Of a stretch of 64,000 nt of DNA, positions 53,960 to 64,000 are shown in pieces. A model generated the notes under the pieces. The model was not told the DNA's origin and made no database searches. It saw only the letters and a list, made by a program, of their open reading frames with translations. Numbering within the stretch: the stretch's first letter is position 1; every line of letters starts with the position of its first letter. Location of the stretch: NCBI GenBank assembly GCA_009760855.2, contig WPIO01000029.1, forward strand, positions 4,308,001-4,372,000. Direction: 5' to 3'. The position numbers and the translations under genes were made by a program. The stretch comes from Cristatella mucedo (taxonomy: Eukaryota > Bryozoa > Phylactolaemata > Cristatellidae).

Positions 53960-56700
53960 TTTAACTTGCAATATATACATTAGCCGGCAGTGCCCTACCA
54001 CGCCGGGTTCGCTAGTGCGACCGGACCTCCAGGTTCAGAAACAGGGACCACATCATGATCTTAAAGGGCCTCACCACTGCCGACCGATAGCCAGTGACCA
54101 TGAAGGACCTGCCAATGGATGCATACTCATGTCTTGCTCTTCACAGTCACCATCAGAGCATTCTCGTTGCCACCGAACAGCATCGTCACATCAACGATTC
54201 GCATATCGCTACAGTCGTCTATCACAAGGTCCAGCTTAAGAGCCGGATCACCGGCAAGGGGCAGGCACGGCCGGCCGACATGCAATTGACTGAGGTGGCC
54301 AAAAGAGGTCCAACTAGGTGACACAGAACCAGGTTGTGTCGGACGGTGATTACGGGCCAGGTTGTGTCGGACCGTGATCGCATGCAGTATCTGCCGGCAG
54401 TGGCTCAGCTCGTTGCAAACTATCTCGGCCTCCGTGAGGCAAAGGCAACAGCCAATAACGGTCCCGGAGGATGCCTGACTCCTAGCAGCAGCCACTGAAT
54501 ACACCTCCAGGCAAGTTTGGTACATGAACCGCCTAGCCGGCTGACGGCCTTGACCAATAATCAGGACGTGATGAATCTGGGTGGTGAATCTGTCTGTGGC
54601 CAGGTAGTGGCTGATCCTCTTCTGTGCAGTCTGGGCTGTCAAAGATCTGCCCTCCACGAGCCTGGCGAACGCCTGAAATTTCTCGATAACCACTCACGGG
54701 ACGAGCCAGTGCTTGATTCTGTCAGGGTCAGTGAACACTGCCAGCACGTCAGGACCAGCCAGCCAGAGGCTGGAGGAGAGTCGCTCGAGGCACTCACTGG
54801 CATCCGACCACAGCAAGATTGGGCCGGTGGCCCGGTGGCCAGGGCCGAAGGCAGCTCAGCTTAGGCACTGCAAACACTCCTCGTTGGACAACTGCCTGCC
54901 ATCTAAGCTGGCAACAGGCTCTATCGACTCGGTAGCAGACGAACAAGTCGGGCGAGCACAGCGCACGACATGCTTGTGCAGGCAGTAGGATTGAGGCGTT
55001 CTCCCCCAAAAGGATAGAGCCAAGGCCTCCAGCAGTGTGATGATCGAACAGGAAATTCGCCGACACAAAGTCCAGCAGACAGCAGGCGAAGCTCAATCAG
55101 AGCCTTTTCGGCTGTCTGAAGGGCATTTCAGGCACCAGCTGTGCTTGATAAAGGCACCGAGCCGTGGCAGCAGGAAAGTGTGCACAACAGATGACTGAAG
55201 ATGCCCGGCTCCATCGCCAGATAGGTGGCTGCCGGCGCCGGCAGTCGTATGAAACGCCACCGGGGTCTTGTCGCCTACCCGAAGCTCCAGGAGCAAGCTG
55301 GCTTAAAGGCGCTCCATGAGCCTTCAAACTCTCATCCACTCCAGCCTGCCGAAGCATACCGAGCAGGAAGACATGTAGGATGCTGCCGAAGGTATTCTAT
55401 GGGTCGAGGAAGACCAAGTATACCACACCAGCACCCAGCCGATCTCTCGCCTTGTCGAAAGCGGTCACCACGAGGGGTGGCTGCTCAAGGCAGCCCTCTA
55501 CACCCGGAACAAACCCATTTTGCTGCTGTGATAGCAGCCGAGAGCCACTTGCGAACTTGCAAGGCCTCGCGGGCAGGTTTCCAGAAAGCAGGCTGGATAG
55601 CATGGTCAGAGCGTAATGGGGTTGAAATTACCCTGCATGCTTGGGTCACCCTTCTTGGGGATGTGGATCTTGAGAACCATTTTCTACGGGCAAGAGACAT
55701 GCCCAAAATTTAGGCAGCCACTAAGGATGCACACAATGAGACTGCACCCAATGGTCGACTAAGCACAAATGACCGTATTCCAGGCGATAGTGGAGGCATC
55801 AGACTAGACTGCTAAGCCAGGTGAGAAGGTATGGTCAGTGTAAGTCCAGTGTGCAGACGGTCATTGTCAGCATATGCCTCATGACATGGCTTTTGACTCG
55901 GCCTCCCATTGGGAGCAGCAGACAACTAGGTCACTGGTAAAGTACATCAGCTCTAGCAGTAGGATCTTGCTTATGGCCTTGGTGTGGATTGGACACAGAG
56001 AGGCTTTGCAGATGTGAGGCTCACCTCGAGTTCCATGACCGCAGACCGCCGGATACAGAGCCATTCGGTTGACAAGGCAGAGGCTAGGGACGAGCAAGGC
56101 TAGCATAATGCCCTCGCTAGCGATCCTTGGCCGAGCCTCGGGCAAACGGCAGCCAGTCCTTCCTAAGGAAAGGACAGAGGCCACGATGCCAAGCCAGTCG
56201 TTCGCTGGCACGATGCCTTGTATACGGATATCCATAGCTCGACGAACTCACCAGGCAAAGGTGGAGCGTTCGAGGGAACAGATTACAGGTGTCCCATAGG
56301 CTGAGGTACAGATATAACGGTGAGGCAGAGGGCGATTGCACCACGGTAGGGTCAGGAGTCGCAGATGGGGTTGAAGGTAGAGCAATGCATGAAGCTGTCA
56401 TCGACGGCCATCCAAGACCCGCTCATGTACGTCGGTTAATTGAACTTGTGCCTTTGGTTCGGCTTGCACAATTCTAAATTAATTAAGTAGGAAGCATACA
56501 TCCTGTTGGCATCGGCAGCTTTCTTAGCCAAAGCAGAGGTCGCCCTGTGAGCTGCACGGCTGTTGCCGCTTGGCTTAGGGGCAGCAGAAGCTGGTCGAGT
56601 TGCCTAGCTTTTGCAGCCAAGACAGGGGCTGTATCAGAGAAGTGACCCTTAGAGGTCCTCGGTTAGGGGAAAGCCTCTGAACCTATCTGGGCCTTTCATT
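53960..56700 (-). mobile_element. R2/NeSL-type LINE (restriction-like endonuclease), decayed
   Basis: Minus strand, 5' to 3': SGNSRAAHRATSALAKKAAD; IPKKGDPSMQGNFNPITL; GFVPGVEGCLEQPPLVVTAF and ARDRLGAGVVYLVFLDPKN (RT motifs); then near 54.4 kb LSHCRQILHAITVRHN (zinc-binding HxxxC context) and KLDLVIDDCSDMRIVDVT, the restriction-like endonuclease motif. Many frameshifts and stops, so inactive. Such elements insert by target-primed reverse transcription. The 3' end is near 53960, next to TA/GT repeats. Confidence 0.75.
54127..54693 (-). pseudogene. C-terminal part of the R2/NeSL-type LINE protein
   Basis: Longest open part of the element (188 codons): QTAQKRISHYLATDRFTTQI, ELSHCRQILHAITVRHN and DPALKLDLVIDDCSDMRIVD then VTMLF. 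In active relatives the motif is PD...D; here PD is LD. A 27-bp tandem duplication (CCAGGTTGTGTCGGAC twice, 54331-54384) is included. Confidence 0.65.
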
Positions 56701-57260
56701 AGACGACCACATCGACTCCACAGCCAGTTCTGCCTAGTTTCTGCTAATAGCATTGCTGAAATTCTGGATTGCTTAGACAGAATAGAAAAAGAAACCACAT
56801 CTAATTGGATCTATGCATTTGTCACAACGTATCTCGACTTCTGTAACTCACTGCTTTCTGGCCTATTGACCAGTACAGTGGGGGGGGGGTAAAGCGAACA
56901 AAAAACTCTGCGGCTGGGCATATCTGTCGTGAATGTTGCAGTTGCCACATCACACTCCTTCTCTCTGACCAGCACTGGCTCCCAGTCAAGCAATACATCA
57001 ACTTCAAGGCTCTATCAATTACTTTTAGGTCCCTTCATTCTTTGGCTCTAGCCTACCTATCAGATTTACTCCCCCACCAGGCTAAGCATCACACCACCGG
57101 CTTTTTTCAATCTAATCATTTATCAATACCTTGTCCGAACCTCAAATCCTTTGGAGACAGCTCCTTTACTTTGCATCCTTCCGCAGCCTGGACTTCTCTT
57201 CCTACTTGCGTCACAAAATTCTCTGACTTGGCCATGCCAAAAAAAAACTAAAAACGTAGT
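56690..57260 (+). mobile_element. Family A LINE fragment
   Basis: CTTTCATTAGACGACCACAT, then ACTCACTGCTTTCTGGCC, a poly-G interruption at 56881-56889 and MALAYLSDLLPHQAKHHTTG to the 3' coding end near 57250. Confidence 0.82.
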
Positions 57261-57264
57261 CGCA

Positions 57265-57495
57265 AGCTGCTTGCGAGAGGCACAGAAATTTTTTCATTGC
57301 AGACCCAAGTACAGCGTTAGCAGCACAAGTAAATTGCACTAGGCGTTGCGGTAAAACTAAGAGCTAGCCGGCCCACCTTCCCCGCGATGGAATCCGACTC
57401 GGCCATCCAAGACCCACTCGTGTACGTCGGTTAATTGAACTTGCGCCTTTGGTTAGGCTTGCGAAATTCTAAATTAATTAAGGAGGAAGCATAGC
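57265..57495 (-). mobile_element. Second fragment of the R2/NeSL-type LINE
   Basis: GGCCATCCAAGACCCACTCG..GTACGTCGGTTAATTGAAC..CTAAATTAATTAAG repeats 56403-56500 in direct orientation, about 1 kb apart. Confidence 0.6.
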
Positions 57496-57499
57496 TGTT

Positions 57500-58925
57500 C
57501 ATTCCGATTATAATGAAACTAAGAATGCAAAGAAATGATATCACACGGAGTTCGCTGTAGCCACGGTTAGAACAAAAAGTCGACTAGTCGCTGCGTCGAA
57601 GATGGTAAACAGTAAGCAGCCATACCATTCCGTTTCCATTGCGTTACAATTACGTCCCACAGCCTTTTATGCTTTGTATACGGTGTGCAGATCTGGGAAA
57701 TTATATCTGTACCAAGTCAGCATAATTTGCAAAGCTGAACAAGGGTACTGCAAAATTGTAGCACTTCCCGAAGCTGGCCATATGGGCGTGTCATCGCCGT
57801 CACGTGGTTCCGCCCCCCCAGCCGACGTTCCGTCTGCCCAACTAGCTCGCTCCTTGCCGGCACGTGACGCGTTTCTCACCGCGAAATTGGCTTTTCGCCT
57901 GCGCATCGGCCTGTGCGCACCCTATCCACTCTCTTCTCTCTTTACACCGCGCGCTCCGGAGCAGCACGCACTACGGCTGCTATCAGTATGCAAGCTCGCT
58001 CGCTTATGTTGCCTGTATGCGATACAATACAGTCATTGTCGACCATGCAACAACTCGCTTGTAGGGGGCTTTGCTCTTCGTCGCGCGCCCACGAGCCCCT
58101 ACAGCCCCTTTACCCCGGTAAAAACCCTTCTAAGCCGATTTGTCTTGAAACGCATACGGTGCCTAAGGTTTTTCTTTCAAATTTGGCAGGGTGTCGCTTA
58201 ACGACCGTTTTTATTGCCTTGGCCATTTGCAATGGACTGCAACGAATTCAGATCAGGCGTACATCCGCCGGGCCGTGATAGCCCTTCAGGTAATAAGATC
58301 GTTCTTCACGATCGAGGTAGCGGGTTAGAATTCAGTAGAGGGCGATTCTTTATTGCCAACTGCAAGCGACGGGGATAGCCATTAACGCTCTTCTACCACT
58401 ATACCATCATGGTTGTTGTGTAAATACTCACTGTGTTGTTTGATATAGAAGTTATTATAAGAAGTCCATAAAGTTTGAGATTTTTGTTCAGAACTGCATT
58501 TCTGCATAAGTTAACTGCTTCATTCAATGTAAAAAGAGAATAAACTCAATAATTTGCATTTCTAAATTCGAATTGAAACGCATATGGCATAATTAATATT
58601 TGATTCATAAAATACAAATAAAAAAGTAGAATTTATTCTGAATGACATACGTAGTAACACTACTTATTATTGCATAGGAATTTTTCTTTCTAAAGTTTAA
58701 ATTCATATAAATATCTTTGACAAACTCTTGTAATTATCATGAATATTAAATAATATGAAACAATAGGCTTGCTATATGTGGTTGGAGCAATTCCATTTAA
58801 GAAAACCATTTTGCTAAATTATCAATGCTGCAGTGTTTTTTGTTGTTTCAGTGGTCACTGTTTTGCAATGCCCACCACCAGAATTACAAATGATGGAACT
58901 AACAAGACATCCTTCTCAAGCTGAC
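57500..58925. other. CpG-rich block, possible promoter or 5' exon
   Basis: 57780-58140 is rich in CG dinucleotides, unlike its surroundings. Downstream an ATG at 58232 opens MDCNEFRSGVHPPGRDSPSG, which ends at a CAGGTAATA that could be a donor. It may be the start of the transposon-related gene that follows. Evidence is weak. Confidence 0.25.
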
Positions 58926-59792
58926 TGATTGTACTGCCAGCCTCTAACCTTAGCAAAACTATGAAGTTACCCTTATTGCGAAAGACTTTGTCAATCTTAT
59001 CTATCATCACAAAGAGCAGAACGCGGTGTTGAAAAAGTGCTGAGGTAACAGTGCAGCAATTTCTCGACGCTTGGGAGAAAGCCGGTATCCGAACTTCCTA
59101 CCCAAATGATATAGTTTAACGTGTTCGGAAAATCCACAACGAACGGTAAGGGCAGAAGAAGTCCGGGAAACGCGAAAAGATTACTTAAATAAAAAATAGG
59201 TGACATTCTTGAAAGTTTGCACCGAATTTAATAACGCTGACCAGAATGCACAAGCACTGATCAAGATCCAAAGGATTGGGCCTTTTTGATTGCCAGCGCG
59301 GCTGCAGAAAGAGTTACATGGCAAGAGTTGATAAAATTATGAAGCGGAAAGTGAAATAAAAGGAAAGTAAGAGAGAAAGGAGGAAGCTCGTCGTACAAAA
59401 TCAAAAAACGACATTGATGCTCTAACCAGCAAGTTTTATTTATCGTTGAGCAGTAGCACTGAGACACGTGATAACTATCCAGCTAGTGTGGATGAGCCAG
59501 TTGTTTGCAAAAGCTTAAAAGAGCAACCATCTTCATTTAAACCAAGTAAAAGCACTTTTATCATAAAACATGTGTCGGAAAGTTTTGGGTCAAATTAACT
59601 TAACAGGCAGAGAAGCTTCTCATCTGCTGGGTGCTACAGCTGACGTTCATGGCCATTACATAAAGGAGTTGCCACTCCGTCGCAGCTCTATTCGTTGGGC
59701 CAGCATTCCATATCGGGAGGAGCTGGCAGTAGACCTGAGAAATAAATGCACTCCCAGTTCAGCGTTAGTTGTTCACTGGGACAGAAAGTTGT

Positions 59793-59874
59793 TATAATAA
59801 TAATAATAATGCACTTGATAAAGCGCCCTCAGAGAACTCAATCTCTTCCTAGGCACTTTACATTTGCTGCAAAG
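59793..59874 (-). mobile_element. Family A LINE 3' tail inserted in the transposon-related gene
   Basis: TAATAATAATAATGCACTTG, GCGCCCTCAGAGAACTCAAT and CTCTTCCTAGGCAC. The coding frame of the host element (KLL | DITGKEK) is split at the insertion. Confidence 0.9.
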
Positions 59875-60239
59875 GGTTGCTTGATATCACTGGGAAAGAG
59901 AAGGTTTATAGACCTCCTGTTGTTGTAACCGGTTTTAAAACAGAACAGCTACTTGGCGCTCCAAACATTACTCCCGGAACCGGAGAAGCACAGGCAGCCA
60001 CTGTAGCACGATGTATCGATGATTGGAATGCTCGTGAAATTATAAGAGGTTTATGTTTGGACACAGCTGCCACCAACACGGGTGCATGCAGTAGGATACA
60101 AAAACCTCTCGACCGTGAAATTTTACACCTAGCATGTAGGCAGCACGTCGTGGAATTTGTAGCTGAGAAGGTCTTTGCTGCAATTAGAATAGCTAGTTCC
60201 ACAGGTCCAGGTATTCTATAATTTCAAAGATTCCAAGAG

Positions 60240-60318
60240 CAGTGTAATCTGATCGATCAAAGCTTAACGACCACATAGTCTCTTTGGCTTTGTGGAGTTA
60301 CAGCCGGAGATACATTAC
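60240..60318 (+). mobile_element. Family B LINE 3' terminal fragment
   Basis: CTCTTTGGCTTTGTGGAGTT, ACAGCCGGAGATACATTACA matches the termini at 19.48 and 63.28 kb. Confidence 0.75.
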
Positions 60319-61002
60319 ATTGCTTGCATTAAAGCAGCTTCCAGAGAGCAGCATCAGATGTTGTTGAGACTACTGATTTTAAAACTTGGATAATTCCTTT
60401 TATTGAGGCAGGCGTTGAAATCTACCAACCCCGAGATTATTACAAACGAACTAGCAATCGTCATTCTAGGTGAAATTCCATGATGTGATGTTTATTTCAC
60501 AGCACCTGGAGCTTTGCATCAGGCACTTTCGATGGTCAGGATCCTTTATTCATTCAAATTGTCAATTTTAAGGTCTCGGTTCAAACTAAAAAGCAGCCGA
60601 AGAAATGGGAGTTCTTCAATTTCCCTTGTTTGCCTGTGACGTTTACGTTAATGCATGGTCGAAGGCCCCTCGTTCAGTTACTGTGCTTGCTAATGATTTT
60701 TGTTTGCTACATCAATTGCCTGAACAAAGGAGTCATGCCATTAGACATGCTACAACAGCCAGGTCCGCTCATTTCTTGACTGTCTGGAGAATCTTGGTTT
60801 GGCCCAACACGTTAATCATAGCACCCACGTCGGTGGCCACATTCTAGATCCCGTGATCACTAAGGATGTCCTCCCCACTGACTTTGTGGTGTGCCCACTG
60901 ACCCTCTCAGATCATTGTTCGGTCTCGTTTACTGTTCCTGCTCCCTCGTACGTGCAGGGCAATGTCGAATTTGCCTAACGACGTAACTTACAAAGCATTG
61001 AC

Positions 61003-62364
61003 ATGGACAAGTTTTTGAAATCTGTTTGCGATGCAGGCCTTCTTAATCTGCATTCAGACTCGACCGGCAGCCTCGATACCCTCACTGATGCGATGAACAT
61101 GACACTCAGGAGTGCTCTTGACAAGCATGCTCCCGTTCGCTCTATCCGTGTTCAAAGTCGTCGAGATTGCTTTCAATTTACAAAAAAACTCCTTAAGATG
61201 CGCCGTGTTAAGCGCAGGCTGGAACGTCGTTTCAAGAAATCGGGGTCTGAGGCAGACCTAGTCAATTTTAAAGACTTCCTTCGAGTTTACACCCGAAAGC
61301 TTAAAAAAGTCAGGGCTTCTTTTTTCATTAGAAAACTAAATTCCTGCCAGTCGGACACTAAACAGATTTATAAGACAGTAAACCATTTACTGGCAAATGC
61401 TGTGAGGTCTGACTCCCCAGATATTAAGGGCTCAGCCGAAAGGTTTTCAGCCTTCTTTTCTGAAAAAATTGTGCACATTCGTGTCTCTATTAAGCCCCAT
61501 CCGACCAAAGCAATCGCCGTTCCTCAACCTGTGACCTTTCTTAAGAGGTTCTCTGATTTTTCTGCCTGTGATGTGGCTGCCTTAATAAGGTCTAGCAAAA
61601 AGAGCTCGTCTCCTGAAGACCCTATACCTTCATCTCTGTGGTCTTCACTTGCAGAACAACTTAGCCCTGCCATAACCAAGATTTTTAATGCTTCTTTGGG
61701 AAAAGAGGTCGTCCCCAAGTCCTTCAAATCGGCAATCGTTAGACCTATTCTTAAAAAGCCTGGATTAGACACAGAGGTCCTAGCAAACTATCGTCCAGTT
61801 TCCCTTCTTCCGTTCTTATCAAAGATTCTTGAAAAAATTGTTGCTAAGCAGCTAGTTGAACATATTGAAAATAATGGAATGTCAGAAACATTTCAATCAG
61901 GTTTCAAAAGGCAGCACTTTACTGAAACTGCTCTCCTCCGTGTTAACAATGACATTCTACGTGGCAACGACGACGGGAATGTCACTGCCCTAGCTCTGCT
62001 AGATCTGGCTGCTGCCTTCGACACCATTGATCACGAAGTTCTGCTTGAACGATTGAGAACAACGATCGGTCTGGCAGACGAAGCACTGGCGTGGTTTAAA
62101 TCATACTTGTCTGATCGTGTTCAATCCGTGTCGTGTGGGGGTCAGGTCTCAGACATGAGAAGGGTCACCTGTGGAGTCCCTCAAGGGTCTGTACTTGGTC
62201 CCTTGCTGTTCTCCATTTATACGCAACCTCTGGGGAAAGTGATTAAGGCCCATGGAATAGGATATCACTTCTATGCTGACGATACTCAGGTATATTTGTC
62301 ATTTGAACCGTCGGAATCTGCTGCAGCAACCGAGAAACTGAATGCTTGCCTTGCCGATATTTGA
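61003..62364 (+). pseudogene. Family B LINE RT, N-terminal and palm part
   Basis: 453 codons: SALDKHAPVRSIRVQSRRDC, NHLLANAVRSDSPD, YRPVSLLPFLSKILEKIVAK, HFTETALLRVNNDIL, ALLDLAAAFDTIDHEVLL, VPQGSVLGPLLFSIY and YHFYADDTQVYLSFE (catalytic YADD intact). The frame ends in a TGA where relatives have Arg (CLADI-R-SWMSENF), and then continues in the same frame. It is an L2/CR1-type reverse transcriptase for target-primed copying in the nucleus. Confidence 0.92.
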
Positions 62365-62370
62365 TCGTGG

Positions 62371-63261
62371 ATGTCGGAAAACTTCCTGAAATTAAATGAC
62401 GATAAAACCGAACTGCTTCTCAAAGGACACCCTAAGCGTGTTGCTGGATCAAAAGGCTTTGCTGTTCTAATAGGTGATGCTATTGTGCGACCTTCACCAC
62501 GTGCTCGTAATCTAGGTGTCGTGTTCGACAGCTGCCTCAATTTCAAAAGCTTCATTCAGAAGACTGCCTCTACAGCTAGCCATCACATCCGATCCCTATC
62601 CAAGATTAGAAGCTGTCTCCCACAGTGGCTTGTAATCAATTTAACTAGCTCTTTAGTTCTGTCTCGGCTTGATTATTGTAATTCCCTTTTGGCTGGGCTA
62701 CCAAAGAAAGCTATTATGCCACTACAGCAGACTTTGAATATGGCTGCAAGGCTGGTCTTCAATTCCCAGCGGTTTGAGAACGTGTCACCTCTGCTGAAAG
62801 AGCTAGGATGGTTGCCGGTTGAGCAAAGGATACAGAGCAAAGTTCTTACGCTGACCCACAAGGCCCGCCACGGCTTGGCTCCTTCGTACCTAGCTGAACT
62901 GCTGCATCAGTTTTAGCCTCTTCGCGCCCTCAGGTCCTGTGTGGACAATAAATTAGCTGTCCCATTCCTCCGCTTAAAGACAGTTGGCGACAGAAGCTTT
63001 AGCTCAGCAGGTCCTAGACTGTGGAACTCGCTTCCACAATTCTTACGCAACGACATCTACTCTCCAACTGCCGATTATGGCACATCTTTTTCAGCGGTCC
63101 TGAACTGCTACTTCTATGCTACTCACTACCTCAACTGCTCTCCTAACTCTGCTATGCTTCCCACTTTCTCTTTGTTGCGTGAGACGAAGTCTGCTGGCTA
63201 CCGAATGCGTACCGAAAGCCGCTTAGGTTGTGAGTGGGCTATACAAAACTCTCCTGCGTAA
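62371..63261 (+). pseudogene. Family B LINE RT, C-terminal part
   Basis: Continues after one stop: MSENFLKLNDDKTELLLKGH, ARNLGVVFDSCLNFK, SRLDYCNSLLAGLPKKAI and LGWLPVEQRIQSKVLTLTH. A TAG at 62914 precedes PLRALRSC, and the frame goes on as VGDRSFSSAGPRLWNSLPQF to about 63258. Confidence 0.9.
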
Positions 63262-63784
63262 TACCCACATGGTCTTTATGACTTTGTAGAGTTACTGACG
63301 GAGATACAGCTGCAGCTGCAGCTCTTTACCACCATCTGTGATATTTAAGAAAAATCACTAACGGCTTAGCTTCCTTTGATCCACAAATTGATTTCAGCGA
63401 AAAACATACAATGATCAGCATCATGCAAGGTGTACACACTGGATCAGATCATCCACCACAAAGACTTTACTCTAAATTTGTCAATGCTTCACAGCCACTT
63501 CTCGCATTTATAAACTCCACCGCCAGGAATTTCTTTGAGATCCTGCAGCTGAGTTATGCGTTTCTGAAGTTATCGCCAGAGAAGTGTAAAGAAAACGCTG
63601 ACTACGTTGATTCAGAACAAATCGTGTTGGCTCCAACCCATGCAGGATTACAACTCACTGTTAACAAAAAAGTCAAACACAGTACATCTTGCAGGATGTC
63701 CAGGAAATCGCCACAGATCGCTGACAATAAAAGAAATAAGGGAAACTAGTTGTTAGTTTGCTAGAACAAATTTTAATTAAATCT

Positions 63785-63955
63785 AGGCTAAGTATCGGTC
63801 GAACAATTACCGATTTGAAAGACTTTGGAACAATCCCGTTATTCAGACAAGCATTAGGATTTTGACTTACGGCTTGACTAAGTTTGTCTGCCAGCAAAGA
63901 ATGTAGTGGGCATGAGATTGGGTTACTCGGGAGACGAGCTCTTTCTCAAGACTTT
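63785..63955 (-). mobile_element. Family B LINE RT fragment, inverted
   Basis: Minus strand gives ACLNNGIVPKSFKSVIVRPI, matching ASLGKEVVPKSFKSAIVRPI of the long copy. It reaches close to the window end; bases 63956-64000 show nothing more. Confidence 0.7.
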
Positions 63956-64000
63956 ATTCAGGTAGCCACTTCGTAAGCACAAGCGCTGCCTCTCGGCACG

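Larger units (their letters stand above)
60769..63312 (+). mobile_element. Family B LINE, relatively young, 5' truncated
   Basis: Begins within the endonuclease (LTLSDHCSVSFTV, the SDH motif) and runs to the terminus GACTTTGTAGAGTTACTGAC. It lies in the transposon-related gene, whose frame resumes after a CAGCTG repeat at 63312. Only about three stops interrupt the protein (after NVEFA at 60978, after CLADI at 62364 and after LHQF at 62914), so it is young compared with family A copies. Confidence 0.9.
58925..63749 (+). pseudogene. Transposon-related protein gene, broken, family not assigned
   Basis: Pieces in order: FLDAWEKAGIRTSYP (59.05 kb); KVLGQINLTGREASHLLGAT, LPLRRSSIRWASIPYREE and ALVVHWDRKLL (59.57-59.79 kb); DITGKEKVYRPPVVVTGF, GTGEAQAATVARCIDDW and LCLDTAATNTGACSR (59.88-60.2 kb); APGALHQA (60.5 kb); and, after a LINE, HLWYLRKITNGLASFDPQID and GSDHPPQRLYSKFVNAS (63.3-63.7 kb). 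I recognise this as a large protein family scattered through invertebrate genomes, probably from a DNA transposon. Stops, frameshifts and three LINE insertions (59793, 60240, 60769) kill it. Confidence 0.65.

Noticed and set aside
55225-55713. 162-codon plus-strand frame in the GC-rich 55-kb region
   Set aside because: It is antisense to the RT of the R2/NeSL-type LINE.
57602-58201. 199-codon plus-strand frame as a gene
   Set aside because: Low-complexity Leu/Arg/Ala composition over a CpG-rich block, no domain, no splice support.

Overview
The window is animal nuclear DNA, probably from an invertebrate. It has spliced genes with kilobase introns, many decayed LINEs, Gypsy-type and other LTR elements, a hAT-type MITE, tRNA-derived SINEs and long CA/TA/TG microsatellites. 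The standard genetic code fits. I cannot name the species. Most open frames lie in mobile elements; there are no operons and no CRISPR array.

The main host gene is a minus-strand split gene. Eight short exons between about 27.8 kb and 15.4 kb spell most of a Ser/Thr kinase domain that resembles checkpoint kinase CHK2 (glycine loop, AIK, alpha-C Glu, HRD, DFG, APE, DCWSLGV). They have canonical GT/AG borders, and the codon phase matches at all six junctions that can be tested; one segment after HRD is unresolved. Upstream on the same strand I see no FHA domain. Instead there is a transmembrane exon (30.4 kb) whose phase fits the first kinase exon, and cysteine-containing, N-glycosylation-rich exons at 44.3-44.7, 47.3 and 52.0 kb. 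The simplest model is a single-pass receptor with a CHK2-type intracellular kinase. Parts of this gene are duplicated as dead copies at 1-3 kb, 36.3-36.6 kb and 44.9-45.0 kb.

Layout: 0-3 kb, inverted duplication of the kinase gene's first kinase exon and intron, plus LINE tails. 3-4.5 kb, L2/CR1-like LINE pieces. 4.5-8.1 kb, internally deleted Gypsy element with a 3' LTR. 8.4-16.8 kb, LINE copies and the last kinase exon. 17-31 kb, kinase exons and introns with LINE, SINE, MITE and LTR fragments. 31-36 kb, LINE copies and microsatellites. 36-38 kb, dead ectodomain exons, an R2-type LINE end and large TA/TG repeats. 38.4-41.7 kb, an LTR element with near-identical LTRs and a 5-bp target duplication whose interior is scrambled and carries a complete intronless RPL34 reading frame. 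41.8-44.2 kb, the best L2/CR1-like copy. 44.3-52.7 kb, ectodomain exons, SINEs and a possible TATA promoter. 54-57.5 kb, decayed R2/NeSL-type LINE. 57.5-64 kb, a transposon-related pseudogene split by a fairly young second-family LINE.

The mobile elements are linked: one L2/CR1-like family supplies at least twenty copies, its 3' hairpin is also the tail of a tRNA-derived SINE, and the introns of the kinase gene hold most of the insertions.
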